This document shows positions 20,830-32,174 of a DNA stretch of 64,000 nucleotides, in pieces. How positions within the stretch are numbered: the stretch's first letter is position 1; the number at the start of each line of letters is the position of its first letter. The notes below the pieces were generated by a model. That model searched no databases, was not told where the DNA came from, and worked only from the letters and a program-made list of their open reading frames with translations. Both the position numbers and the translations under genes were made by a program. This stretch comes from Parastagonospora avenae f. sp. tritici 18332-5 (Eukaryota; Ascomycota; Dothideomycetes; Pleosporales; Phaeosphaeriaceae), in assembly GCA_022559985.1 (NCBI GenBank), contig JAFJTR010000027.1:186001-250000 (forward strand). The letters run 5' to 3'.

Positions 20830-21438
20830 TGTGAATGTCAAGTTACTCTAGGTGGAGTATCCCGATGCCATGCCTGGTTGACTATATGTGCGTTGAAGTT
20901 ATGCACCTTCCAGATCGAGCTTTCGCAGGTTTCCTGCAACATGCATGATCTTCTGTTTGCAAGGTGCATCACACTCTGCAAAGTACGGAAGATGTGCAGC
21001 GTATGATTGGGCTCTCTGGATATGATGTAATACCAGGTCCAATGCTCAAGCAACCATAACTGCCGGTGTAAAATACCTTGACCCTAGCTTCGGAAGGATC
21101 GAAGCTCATGCGCCTTACCCTCTAGCGCAAAGCTTTGTATTTACTGCCATATGAATCCCTTGTGTGCCGGAGGATCCATGTGCCAACGTTCGTTGTTCAA
21201 GTGCCGTGTGTTTCAGCTCGCTAAAAGTACTATCCCGCAATATACACCCGGTGTATGCCAGGGACTGCTCTGTGATGCTGCAGCGACAGTGACCAGCACT
21301 GTACAGATCTTGATCGTGTGAAGTGTGATGAGCCTGTACATGCGACCGAGCCGACCACAATTGGCCCTGATGTTCCCCGTCGGTTTGACGACTCCTCCCG
21401 CTCTTTTTGTGCCGATAGTGCTCACAGTGACCCATAGA
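20830..21438. other. 609-bp intergenic region
   Basis: Lies between the start of the binding-protein gene and the stop codon of SLD5 (both minus strand). No gene is recognised; the minus-strand frames here have no ATG-supported domain. Confidence 0.45.
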
Positions 21439-22243
21439 TCATATCAATTCCACATCACCTGTTCCAGATCCGGCTGCCCACTGTCTGACTGCACTCCATC
21501 GGACGACCCATACGTCCCCTCTCTTCATCTCAAAACGTCGATCAGTGCCCTCGACATAGATGTCGCCAACGTCTCGTAATGCTCTTACAAACACAGCCTT
21601 GTCTTCGTCTGGCTTGTCTATCATGCTAATACCACCCGTTGTGTCGTCAAGTCGTTGTAGCGAAGCCGGGAATTGGCTGAGGAACGAGGACGAGTAGTGC
21701 GTCGACAGCAACGATTGGTGTGAGTTGAGGTACTGATATTCCGAAGTCGAGAGGAGTGGTTGTAGCGTATCTACTGAAGCATTATGGAGTGATTGAATGT
21801 GTAGAGGGTGCAAGTCGATCTGCCAAAAAGAAGCATTAGCATGCCACTCCCAACATTCGACATTGTGACAACGTACCTTTTTTATTCTTGCTCTCAAGAA
21901 GCTCCGTACCAGGAACTTGAATCTTTCAAGTTCTGTCTGTATAATGATCAATTTGAAGTTTGTCTTTGGATCCATGTTGCCCGTCTGGTCCTCGACTAGT
22001 TCAATCTGGCTGCACTATTAGCACTCAACCTATTTCACCTGTGTCTCTTGTGCGACTACACTTTCTGTGACGCACCTGTCTTCGTATCCTGTCTAGAACT
22101 CTGTTCATCAGTTCACTCGGCCAGGGTAAGATCTCGGGCGCGACGCGTTCAGCGACCCAGCATCGCGTCAATTCTTGCAGATCGCGCGTTTCTCGGGGCG
22201 TCGAGTCGACCGCAACCTCGGCAAGCAGATCGTCAATGTTCAT
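21439..22243 (-). CDS. SLD5: GINS complex subunit Sld5
   Basis: Three exons: 22076-22243, 21877-22005 and 21439-21819; 225 residues. Introns of 70 and 57 bp keep phase 0, joining R-R-Q to I-E-L-V-E-D-Q and R-I-K-K to I-D-L-H-P-L-H. The N-terminal helical A domain includes E-I-L-P-W-P-S-E-L-M-N-R-V and I-I-Q-T-E-L-E-R-F-K-F-L-V-R-S-F-L-R-A-R. The C-terminal B domain has V-F-V-R-A-L-R-D-V-G-D-I-Y-V-E-G and ends shortly after. The length matches Sld5. GINS joins Cdc45 and Mcm2-7 as the replicative helicase in the nucleus, the same pathway as the nearby RPA1. Confidence 0.93.
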
Positions 22244-23292
22244 TGTGTATCTGGGACCTCGACGAGTGTGATTGAAGAGATGCAGTGCTATGCGTGCTCA
22301 TGCATGTAGCCGTGCTAGAACGCCGCGGAACTGCAAAAGAGTGGGATGTGCGGGGCATAGCCTAGCGTGTCCTGGTCGCGACTTCCTCCATGTTTACGCA
22401 CTAGTCCAAGTACAATGGCGACAATTTAGCACCGGAGTCACAGGAACGAATGGAGCAAAGTGTCATAGAGTATTCTTTGTATTTCTTAACAGACGATGAA
22501 CAAAACTCTTCAAGCCGCCTCCCGTCACTCGTATTACGACGAAGTACCCGTCAATTACCTCCTCAATTTTCCTGCAGGCCCATAACTAAACACTCGGTAG
22601 TGACTACCTGACACATGCCCTGGCCTGCAGAGAATAGAAGCGACAAGTGGATAAGTACATTGAACAGAAGAAGCCCGAAAACGGCGAGGAGGTGACGCAT
22701 ACGCCGAACGATGAGCCGAAACCGAAGAGCAATGATCAATCTGTTCGCGGGAGGATGTGTACCGAATAAGGTCGAGCATTTTGTGGTAGGGAAGGTTGTG
22801 GTATTGTTGATGGTGTGTCAAGGCACGTAGGCCTGTGGTATGTGGTTGCGTGATGATTCTTAGATTGTCCTGGGAACATGTGAGAGCATTGTTTCAGCTC
22901 TCCAGGGTCGTAGAAAGATCCGGGTTGGGATGAATGACAAAGGAAAAGAAAGCTCGCGAGGCAGCGGTCTTCAGCTGCAACTACGCTTGCGGAAAGCAAA
23001 TGGGTATCCAGCAAGCCCTCTCGAGAAGTAGTAAAACATGTCCGGGCCACTTGCACCGCGACATCGGGTATAGAAATCAAACAAAGATGGAGACCAGAGG
23101 TCGAGGCTGCTTTTCCGCGCCCAAGAAGTCCAAGATGTAGGCAGAAGATCGCTCGAACGCCCTGGGTGCAGTGAAAAACGCTAAAAACGCCAATGCTGTG
23201 GGATTCCAATGCAGCAGTCATGATAACGCCGTGAGTCCAATCGCCGTGAGGTAAGTGAGTATCGTAAAGAAATCGTTCGCCAGCTCGCAAGG
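22244..23292. other. 1.05-kb intergenic region between SLD5 and CDC25
   Basis: Both neighbours are on the minus strand, so this holds the SLD5 promoter and the CDC25 3' end. A minus-strand open frame at 22736-23296 overlaps the end of CDC25 and shows no domain. Nothing else is seen. Confidence 0.45.
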
Positions 23293-25221
23293 TCAATAGG
23301 ATGCCATGCGACGCGAGGCGCCTATCCGTCCTGAGTTGAATGCATCATCGCCGAGCATGAAGATGCCTCCACTTTTTGACCGGCCGACTGCAGTAGGGCT
23401 GTCTTCCATCTGGCAAGACTGCTGCCCGAATGCAAATGTCTGCGCGCGGCTAAGCTTTGTGCGTTGACGGAGCTTGTTCAAACCACGTTCGCAAGACTGC
23501 TCGTGCTCCTTAGCATCCATGCGGAGGTAGTTCTGCGGGAAGCAACGAGTGGAGTGTGCATGGTAGAAAGAGCTGTAGCCACCGTCAAGGATGTACACTT
23601 CAGGGAACGACAAGAGAGGGTAGCGGTGAGCATTCTCCTTGCGGTCCTGTGACCGTACAAATTTGGCCCTAGAGGACGTTAGCCAGAAGTCGAGACGTTG
23701 AGAAAGAGTTGGAGCTTACATAAGGGGGGCACGATGTGCAGAGTATTCACAGTGCAAGATCAATAGAGTCTTCTCACTTGTTGGAGCCTGGAAAAGGCGC
23801 TCGGCAAGCTTCTCTTTATCACAGAAGTTCAATGCGCCCTCAATGTGGCCACCCTTGTACTCGTACTCAAAGCGACAATCAATGATGACCTTGTGGTTAT
23901 AGTGTTGGTCATAGTCGCCATCGAGTACTTGGACCAACGTGGAGTGGGAGATGCGTGGTAAGCTCTCTGCCTCGGTGGGCATAAAGTGAGGAAGCTTGAG
24001 CGAGGGGGTATCGTCGACATCCATAACGGACTGAAGACCACTCGGCTGGTAGTTCTCCTGATCCTGCTTCGCGTTCATCACGTCACCAGGGTGTTCAAAC
24101 ATGCTCAGAGAACGGCGAAATTTGCTCGGTCGAGTACGCGAGGGAGGCCCAGCAGGCTTGCGGATAGCAGCGAGAGGGGATCCATTGGCACGAGAGGCAG
24201 CACTTGAGTTGAGGTTGAAAGCCTTGGGTTTCGATGCAAAGAGCGAGCCATTGGAGCCAGGGCGGCGTTCCTGTGGCGGCGAGGCCGTGAAGCACTCGTC
24301 TAACGACAATGATGAGGCGTTGGAGAAGCTGTCCACTCCGGCCCCAAACTGAAAGGGAGGCAACGGGTTGTTGTTTTCCTGTTGCTTGAAGGATACTGTG
24401 TTAGTGGAGTAGTTCTTGGTGCGGGAAAGAGATGGTCTAAGAAGGATAGACTTTCGTCGACTGTAGTGTGTCAGCAAGCGGGTCGCAGGCCAACGCATGT
24501 GGTACTCACTCGGCAGCAGACAGGGGCCGGGGAACCTCGAGCATCGCGGTGGGGAACTTTGGTGGCGTGGGCAAGTCGCAGGGCGAAAGCATCTCGTCGT
24601 CTGTACTCGGGGTGGTCTCTGGGGATGGGGACGGCAGCGGTATGGAGCGCTCGTGGAAGCTGAATGGGGCTTTGTGAGGCAGAGGAGAGATGTCCATGGA
24701 GTCAGGGACGAAGCAGGGCGACGACGAGGGAATTGGCGGAGTAGTTACGCCTTCCCATCGGACGGGCGGGGTCGTGGCTCCCTCTGCTGCTGCGCGTGTT
24801 AGCACTGGGCGGGTACAAAGAAGTGTCAATGGCACAGCCGCGTACCTTGCGAGTCGATCTGGTGAAACAGGTTGGATGTGAAGAGCGAGCGGCGCGGCGT
24901 CGCGAACTGAGGGCTAGAACAAAGACAATTAGCGTGTGGTCGGGTATTTCCCAAGCAAGGGAGGCCGCACCTCTGGTCGACGTGCAGGTTCGAGGACATG
25001 TCGGCGGCGAGGCTCGCCGTGGGCGACGAACCGCGGCCCATGGGCTGCAAGGCGAAGTAGTCCATGCTCGGCTTCTTCATGCTCATGTCCCGGAAGTTGA
25101 AGCTCTTCGGTCCCAAGCTGTGTGCTCCAAACAAAGGCTTCGAGGGCAGATCGCGACGGTAGCCCCAGGGACCAGGGATTGGCGGTGGGTGCATGGCGGC
25201 GAGCGGCGAGGACATCTCCAT
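23293..25221 (-). CDS. M-phase inducer phosphatase Cdc25 (NimT)
   Basis: Five exons: 24971-25221, 24846-24913, 24510-24789, 23720-24460, 23293-23668; 571 residues. Introns of 49-57 bp all restore phase, the last joining A-P-L-M to A-K-F-V-R-S. The first 350 residues are a Ser/Pro-rich regulatory region with many S-P and T-P sites. The C-terminal rhodanese-like phosphatase domain has I-I-D-C-R-F-E-Y-E-Y-K-G-G-H-I-E-G-A and the active site H-C-E-Y-S-A-H-R, with nucleophile Cys437 and Arg443. The tail Y-I-L-D-G-G-Y-S-S-F-Y is also typical. Cdc25 removes inhibitory phosphate from Cdk1 to start mitosis; its Aspergillus homologue is NimT. Confidence 0.95.
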
Positions 25222-28200
25222 GATGGCTGCTGTGTGAGGGTTCTACCTGGTCGTGCTGGGCAACGGAGGCGATAGCGAGCGTTTGCGGGCCGTCGTCTCT
25301 ACTCAATGGCGACGAGCGGAGGGCGGAGGGCGGGACACAGGGACTGGCGGCCGGTGTGCAGCCGATAAGCATACAATGACGAGAAAACTAATTCCAATCT
25401 GAAGATGCTCGCTGTAGATGGCGGTGCAGCACGCGCTGTCGAGAAATGGCCGGGTAGAGGTGAGGTATCGTCTCGGTCTCCAAAGCGGCTGAGGGTTGGC
25501 AGGTCCAGGGATAGTGAATGTCGGTCGTGACTGCCGTGATCAGATATCCAAGCAAAGATATCCAAGTAGAGTGACCGACTTCCTGTAACCTCCAGCCAAC
25601 TTGGAGAGGGAATTGAGCCTTCTTGGGGTCGAGAAGGTAGAAGAGAAAAGAGCAAGGCGAGGTCATCCAGCTGGATTTGAGGCTGCCGAGCCTGGTTCTC
25701 TGTTGCTAGGGTGAAGACGCACGGGTGGTTAGGCTAGGTCTGAGCGCCTGGGTTACTTGCTTGGTTAAGCGCGCGAACAGTGGTTACGCCCAGTCAGATG
25801 CGTGCCCTGGCATGGCAGTGCGGGACGAGATGGAGCCAGTCGAGTTTGCTGCTTCAAGCGCAGGTCTGATGCATACTACGCTGATCGTACGTCTGTGATT
25901 GATTCCCCAATTGCCCGCAGCACGCCGTCGTGGCCCGTAATCGCGATCACTCTGGCTGCAGCCCTGGAGGCTGTGTACGTGCAGCTCATAGTACCTGCAT
26001 CCTGTGTAAACACAGGTTCGCAACGCAATGATCTGCCGCGGCACAACACTCGCCATCACACATTTCCTGCTTCACGAGGCCGACTTGCATGAGGCTATCC
26101 ACGCACGCTTGTCTATCCTCTCGTTGCTACATAAGGCCACAAACGCACAGACTTCACGTTTCTGCAAGCATTTGCCTGTTCCTTGTCCAGCACCGTGAAA
26201 CAAACCACTGCCATCCCCGCTGCTGAGGTCGCACAATTCTCTCCGACCTTTCTAGCCTTGCGCAACCTGTGTCCGTTTCCTAGGGATACCGCAAACACAA
26301 AGGTGGTAGCGACAACAGAATGCAGGCGAACCAGGCCGTGCATCACCCGTGCAAAGAGCCTCACAGAATGTGGATTCTATTATTTGCTACACTACCTGCG
26401 CTATTCCCACACGGCCAACGCGAGGCCTTTCGTCATCATAACATATCGTCCACTTGGCGTCGCGATGTAAGATGCAGGTTGCGCATCTCAATTGGCCCGC
26501 AGCCTCGAGTCTGAAGCAGTCATGCTGTCTCATTGGGCGAACGGAAGACTGCCACCGATGAATTCGTGCAGTTCCAGTTAAAGCCGAATACGCAAGCGCC
26601 TCTCTCTGAGCTGATTACGGCCCGTTCGTCCTCAGCAACCAGACCGCTAGTCCGCTTGTGGCGCTGTGGAACCGGCATGTCCTCTCTCCTCGGGCGGAGC
26701 GTCGCCTAGGGTGTGTTCGCGATCGAGGTGCGGCTCTCCAAATCTCGATGCAGACCTGTTCAGACGTCATAACCAATACAACTCAGACAGCCAGACTTCC
26801 AAGTTTCCTGCTCTGCAAATGCACAACTAGTAGTTGGCAGATTTGGCCGACAAGCACGAGCAAACAAACAACTCTGCAAATTGCGCAGTTCAGCTGGCCG
26901 CGAGCACCATGGCGGGAGCCCCGGTGAGCGATAGGCGGTTCGAGAACGCACCCTCATATGGAAGCTGGACAAACCGGCATGCACAAAACCTTCACAAACG
27001 GCACAGGGCGTTTTGGACCCCACCATTCGACCGGTGACCCCTCCTGTCAGCGGGTACTTGAGGGCCAAGCACCGGCGCTTCTGAAGGTCCCTGGAATTGT
27101 CGCGTGCTGCCATGGCGACGGCAGTACACAAACAACCTAAAGTGTCCCATGACCTTCCACCATACCCCAGATCGCGAAGTTTCAGACCCTGGGTTCTGCG
27201 GGTGACTGAGGATTTTTAGACTCAGTCAGGCGCCCTCATCGCGGGTTTCGGCCATTTTGTGCATGCACTGCACTCTATCCGCCAGTCCGATCTTCTTACG
27301 CGTGGTTGGTGAGAGCTGTAACGGCCGCTGTATGAGTGGACCCGAGGCAAACAGCTTGAAGAAAAAATCATGGCGGCGTTGACTAGCATTCGGAACACAG
27401 CGATCATCGAGCCTTGCATGAGGTCACGTCACTCAAGGAGCACTGCCAGTGGCTTTACTGGTCCAACGTGCCTCGCGTGAAGCACCAAATGCAAGCAGCT
27501 CTCAGTCTGACTGAATGACCAACGAACTACTCTAGGGCGCGAGGTCAATTCGCATCCCTTACTTTCGCTACTTGTTTTAAGGCTTTGCCGCACGCTCGAG
27601 GGTGGAGAAGGTTTCCTCCACCTGATGGATCTACTCTTTATCAAGGTTCGTGTGCCGTAATGGAGTTCCTCGGGCCCAGCGGCAAGGTTTCGGCTGATGG
27701 CGTAAGCCATGAGTTTGAGCGAAAGTGCTGATCAGGGTCGCTACCAGAATTGGACATGGGTGCAAAACACCTAGACCAGAAAGATAACGGTTGGTGTCTG
27801 CAAACGGACTTCAACGCGCGGAGTGGCGTGGCCCACGGTATGTATTGAGAAGTTCTCTCCAGTTGTACACTATCGGCTGATCCATTCAAGAAAAGAACGA
27901 GTCTGAACTTGCCAAGTATATTGATTATGACCTCAAGGCCCTTGACATTCCGGTTTCAGAGAAGTATAATTAGGTCCGCTCGCGCTGCTGAGGCAGTGAA
28001 TGCTGAACGCCGCAAGTGATGTGACTAGGCTCGGGTCATCAACCAGATAAGAGACCGGCTACCCAGTCGTCATCGACTATTCTGAAGAAGCTTGACAACT
28101 CTTGCAGCACTAAGGTCCATCTCATCGTAGCCGGCGGGGCTCATGTTTCTCCATAACAATCGCTAGAGACCCATCAAACTCGGCCTGTGTTTAAAGATGA

Positions 28201-28543
28201 CCTCGGGATATTGGGACATTCCGTGCAAGCTACGGAGCAGATTTTGACGTCTTGCAGTGACTATTTTGAAACTAGTGACACACACCTCTCTCCCTGCGAA
28301 ACCAATGCGGAGTACCAATTAGGCAAGTGAAGAATAAAATTCTTATTCGAACAGTATCTAGCCAAAATAACGTAGTCATGAGAATGGAAGTCGAAGTGGA
28401 ATGGAGACACGCCGGGTCGGCAAAATGATCCACCGCTCAAACTAGGCCAAAAGAGGCAGAGTTCGGAAATTTTACTGAAAGTTCACGTAAACTTTGACCA
28501 AAGACCTCGCCAACCACGACACCAGCATACAGTTGCCACAGAG
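25222..28543. other. 3.3-kb gene-free divergent interval
   Basis: This separates the divergent CDC25 and POL5 genes. I found no ATG-started frame with a domain. The stretch 27640-28000 has coding-like fragments in more than one frame (for example L-A-K-Y-I-D-Y-D-L-K-A-L-D-I-P-V near 27910) broken by stops, so it may be an old decayed gene or element, but I could not identify it. A long CDC25 leader is another possible occupant. Confidence 0.4.
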
Positions 28544-31500
28544 ATGGGAGACAAAAATTATAGGAAGAGGACACGCGATCCAATTCAAAACGAGCAAAAA
28601 GACGAAGCCCCTGTAAAACGCCGCAGACAGATTAGTGAGGAACAAATTAAGCTCTCCAAACTCTACGATGATTTGGCGGCCGAATCGGATGATGTGCGTT
28701 TTGACGCCGCGAAAGAGCTCATTCTGAAGTTCTCGCCTGGCAACCAGCCGGCTGCCAAAGATGTTGAAACCGCATTGGGTCGCCTCATCAAAGGTCTCTG
28801 CAGCCAGCGAAAAGCGGCCCGTGTTGGCTTTTCACTCACTCTCACTGAGCTTCTTCGAGAGATATTCGGCCAGAGAGAAATTACAATCAATGGCTTAGAG
28901 CTTAACGTAGCCTCACTAATCAAACTGGTTGAGGAGAAGACTAAGGTCGAGGGCAACGTGCCCGGAAGAGTAAGTGCTGCAATTGCAATTCGCATTCTCA
29001 TAACTTACATCCCCTAGGAGAGGCGTGATCATCTCATCGGTAGACTCTTCGGCTACAAGGCTGTTCTGCAGTCCTCCATTGTGATTGAGCCGGAACTTTC
29101 CATGGAATGCTGGAACAAGCTTCTGGACCACATCTACGGAATGGCACGCGATGTTCCCTGGCTACGCGAAGAATGTGGCATGGTTCTCGTGGAAGCGGCG
29201 AAGAGTCTGCGAGGTCGGAAAGAGTATGAGGAATGCGCGAAAGAGATGATTGGTCGCCTCAGCGCCTTCAAACTTACCTCGATACCCGAAGCGGTGGCTA
29301 TCTGGTTGACCGTGCAGGTAGACTATGGGAATGTACTACCAGACGGTGTGTGGCATAGTAAAGACCCATTGTCGAAGAAAGAGCGTCCTCGATTAGCCAA
29401 GATCTTGAAGGAGAACTACCAAGGCGCGCAAGAAGATGGCAGTGGAGAGCCTGTTAAATCAGGCGTGGCGAGTCCTAATCCTACGTTTGCTTGGAATTTG
29501 GTTCTCTCGGAGATCTTGCGTAGAGATGGGCAGACCATGCGCGCGAAACAGGAATCTTCAAAGGCCGAGTTTCCTCAGTTCTGGATTGACACAGTAGACA
29601 GTGAGTACGCAATGCGTCAGTTGGGGAACATCAACTCACAAACCATAGGTAACCTGTTCGCTTCAACCTCATCCCACGAGCGAAAGGCATGGGGTTTCAA
29701 GCTGTTAAGCAGCATGATTATCCAGGTCCCGGAAAGCGCCCTCCCGTCTTTGTTCAGTCCCAATCTCATGCGAACACTCATCAACCAGAGCAAGAAGGAA
29801 GACAGATTTCTTCACTCTGCAGCGTTGGCTGCTCTCAACTCGATACAGGCGAAAATTCAACAGGAGCCAAAATCTGCCCTACCAATTTTCATCGCCCTTT
29901 CTTCGAAGCATGGAAGCGTTGATTTTGATAAAATCACAAAGACCAAGACTCTTGAGCAGATTTTATCTGTGGCCGAAGACGACGTCCTGAAGAAGATTGT
30001 ACGCCATCTAAGTTCAATGATCCTTCGTCCCGAGACCGAGGAGCAGGCGGTTGCTGATAGTCGCCGCCAAAACATTGCGGACCTGCTCTTGAACACGATC
30101 AAGCACTACAGGCGTTATGAAAAGGCCTCTGATGATCTTGCTGAGAAAGACGGCTGGCTGCATAAGACTCTAGAAGTCTTTGTCGAGTATGCCTACTTTG
30201 TGCCCCGCCAAAGCGCTAAGACTAGCAAAGTGCCTCTTCCTGCGCTGAGCGACCGAACCCGGCAAACATTCCAAGAACGTCTTTCTTCTTGCTTGACAAA
30301 GCTGCTTAGCGTTGATGTCGGCTCACGCTCGACCTTCGCTCTCACAATCGTGGGCATGATTCGATCCAAGAATGCATCATCCAAGTCTTTGGATTTGGCT
30401 TTCAAAGCAGATGAATCGGTTACCAAGACACTGGACAAGGCCTCGCAGACCTTGGATGCTATCTCTGCAAAGGTACGTGTATCATACACTCTTCAAAGTG
30501 TTCAGCTACTTAACCATTCTTAGGGCTCGATCGCTGGAAACAAAATGGCAGCCGAAGGGTTCATCCTCTTGTACTCCCTGACGCTCCTTCAAGTCTATAA
30601 TGGTGAAGGTGACGCCGTCATGATGCTTGATGATCTCGACGTCTCGCGCAAGTCAATGCTTAAGAAAGTAAAGGGCACTGCTGAAGAAGGCTCAGATGTG
30701 TTCGTAGAGATTGTCCTGAGCTTTTTAGGAAACCCTCGTACACTATTCCGCAAAATTGGTGAAGAAGCCTTGTCTATCTTTGCATCTGAAATAACTGCAG
30801 AGGGCTTGAGCTCGCTGACAGACATCCTGGACACGGAGGAGAACGTGGAGGGACAGAAGGAGCTCTTCAACAATCAAGAAGACGACAACGAGGAAGACGA
30901 CGGATCTAGCGATGACTCGGAGGCGGACTCGGATGTCCAAATGGTTGATGGCGAAGACGAGGGGTCAGAACAGGACGGATCTGATGACTCGGGCGATAGT
31001 AGCGATGACGACGCCAGTGGTAGTGAGGACGGAAGTGAAGACGACGCGGAACTGACCCAGTTCAACAACCTCCTGGCTATGACCCTTCAAACTTCAAAAC
31101 CCGATGTCGACGGCGAAGCTGCTGAAGACACCTCGGACGAATCAGACATGGATGACGAGCAAATGATGGCCCTCGATCCCCATCTCAGTCAGATCTTCAA
31201 GCAAAGAAGCCAGGTCACAAGCAAGAAGAAGGATAGAGAGGACGCCAAACAAAATGTTGTCCAGTTCAAAGCAAAGGTCTTAGACCTTCTCGCGATATAC
31301 TTTGAGAAGCAGTACTCTAACCCACTTACTCTGAACGTCCTGCTGCCGACCATCCGCCGCACACGGGCAAGCGCGAACAAGCAGCTTGCGGAGAAGGCAT
31401 CGAAGATGCTCAAGACGTTCTTCGACTCTCGCAACAAGCACAAGGCGCCACTGCCAAAGCCGGACGATCTGGACTCTGTTTGGGCCGTTCTGAAAGAGAT

Positions 31501-31738
31501 TCACGAGGAGGCCAAGTTGGGTGGCGGCGCGAAGATCCACGCCGATGCGTGTAGCAGTGCCAGCTTGCACGTCGTCAAGATACTCATTGGACTCAACAAG
31601 GAGTATTACGCTGGTGTGGTGGATGTCTATGCAGCGACTCAGAAAGAGTGGTTCATGGACAAGAAATCACCGCTGCAGCCTGTGTTGTTCACGGCTTTCC
31701 AGAATTGGTCGCTCAATGCAAGGCAGCAGGGAAGATAG
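28544..31738 (+). CDS. POL5: Pol5/MYBBP1A family ribosomal DNA-associated protein
   Basis: Three exons: 28544-28969, 29018-30472 and 30524-31738; 1031 residues. Both introns (48 and 51 bp) are phase 0. The start is basic (K-R-T-R-D and K-R-R-R), like a nuclear signal. HEAT-like alpha-helical repeats fill residues 30-700, with D-D-L-A-A-E-S-D-D-V-R-F-D-A-A-K and L-K-R-L-like blocks (G-R-L-I-K-G-L-C-S-Q-R-K-A-A-R-V-G-F) of the DNA polymerase phi family. A long acidic Asp/Glu/Ser tract lies at about 730-800. Despite the old name, family members are nucleolar proteins needed for rRNA synthesis and ribosome assembly, not replicative polymerases. Length matches yeast Pol5. Confidence 0.93.
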
Positions 31739-32174
31739 GAGGGTAGTTTAGGTGAGCTTGAGATACATGTAACAACAGAAGCGCAAGATGCAAGATACCC
31801 GCTTGATAGTAATGTAGATAATATGAATGGGCGACGAGAATGAAGGAGACGCGGAGAATCTAAAGTTGATAAGGCATTAGACTTCTAAGGACTGGGAAGT
31901 CTCTTGGTCGTTGAAATTATGATACCAGAGGATCTCAGTCCATTCAAGCTAGCGGTGTGTTGTTTCATCAACTTGTTCGGGCCGCGGTTCGATTTAGCTG
32001 CCTAGTCCGTTATGTCATTTGCCCCGCCAAAAGCTACTGCAGGAACGAACCAAGCAATCAGCACGCGCTCACTTGCTGTGAGCAAACAATTAACACAATC
32101 TTCTGAAAAACTCTACTCTCAGTGCCCTCAACACAAACTGAGTTGTAGGAGTTTCATATTCGCCGCAGCTAGCA
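31739..32174. other. 436-bp intergenic region
   Basis: Holds the POL5 3' end and the promoter of the deubiquitinase gene. No other feature is recognised. Confidence 0.45.

Noticed and set aside
22143..22148. ACGCGT as an MCB box for SLD5
   Set aside because: It lies inside the first coding exon of SLD5, so a promoter role cannot be supported by position.
22736..23296. 186-codon minus-strand frame
   Set aside because: It overlaps the stop region of CDC25, has no recognised domain, and its composition looks non-coding.
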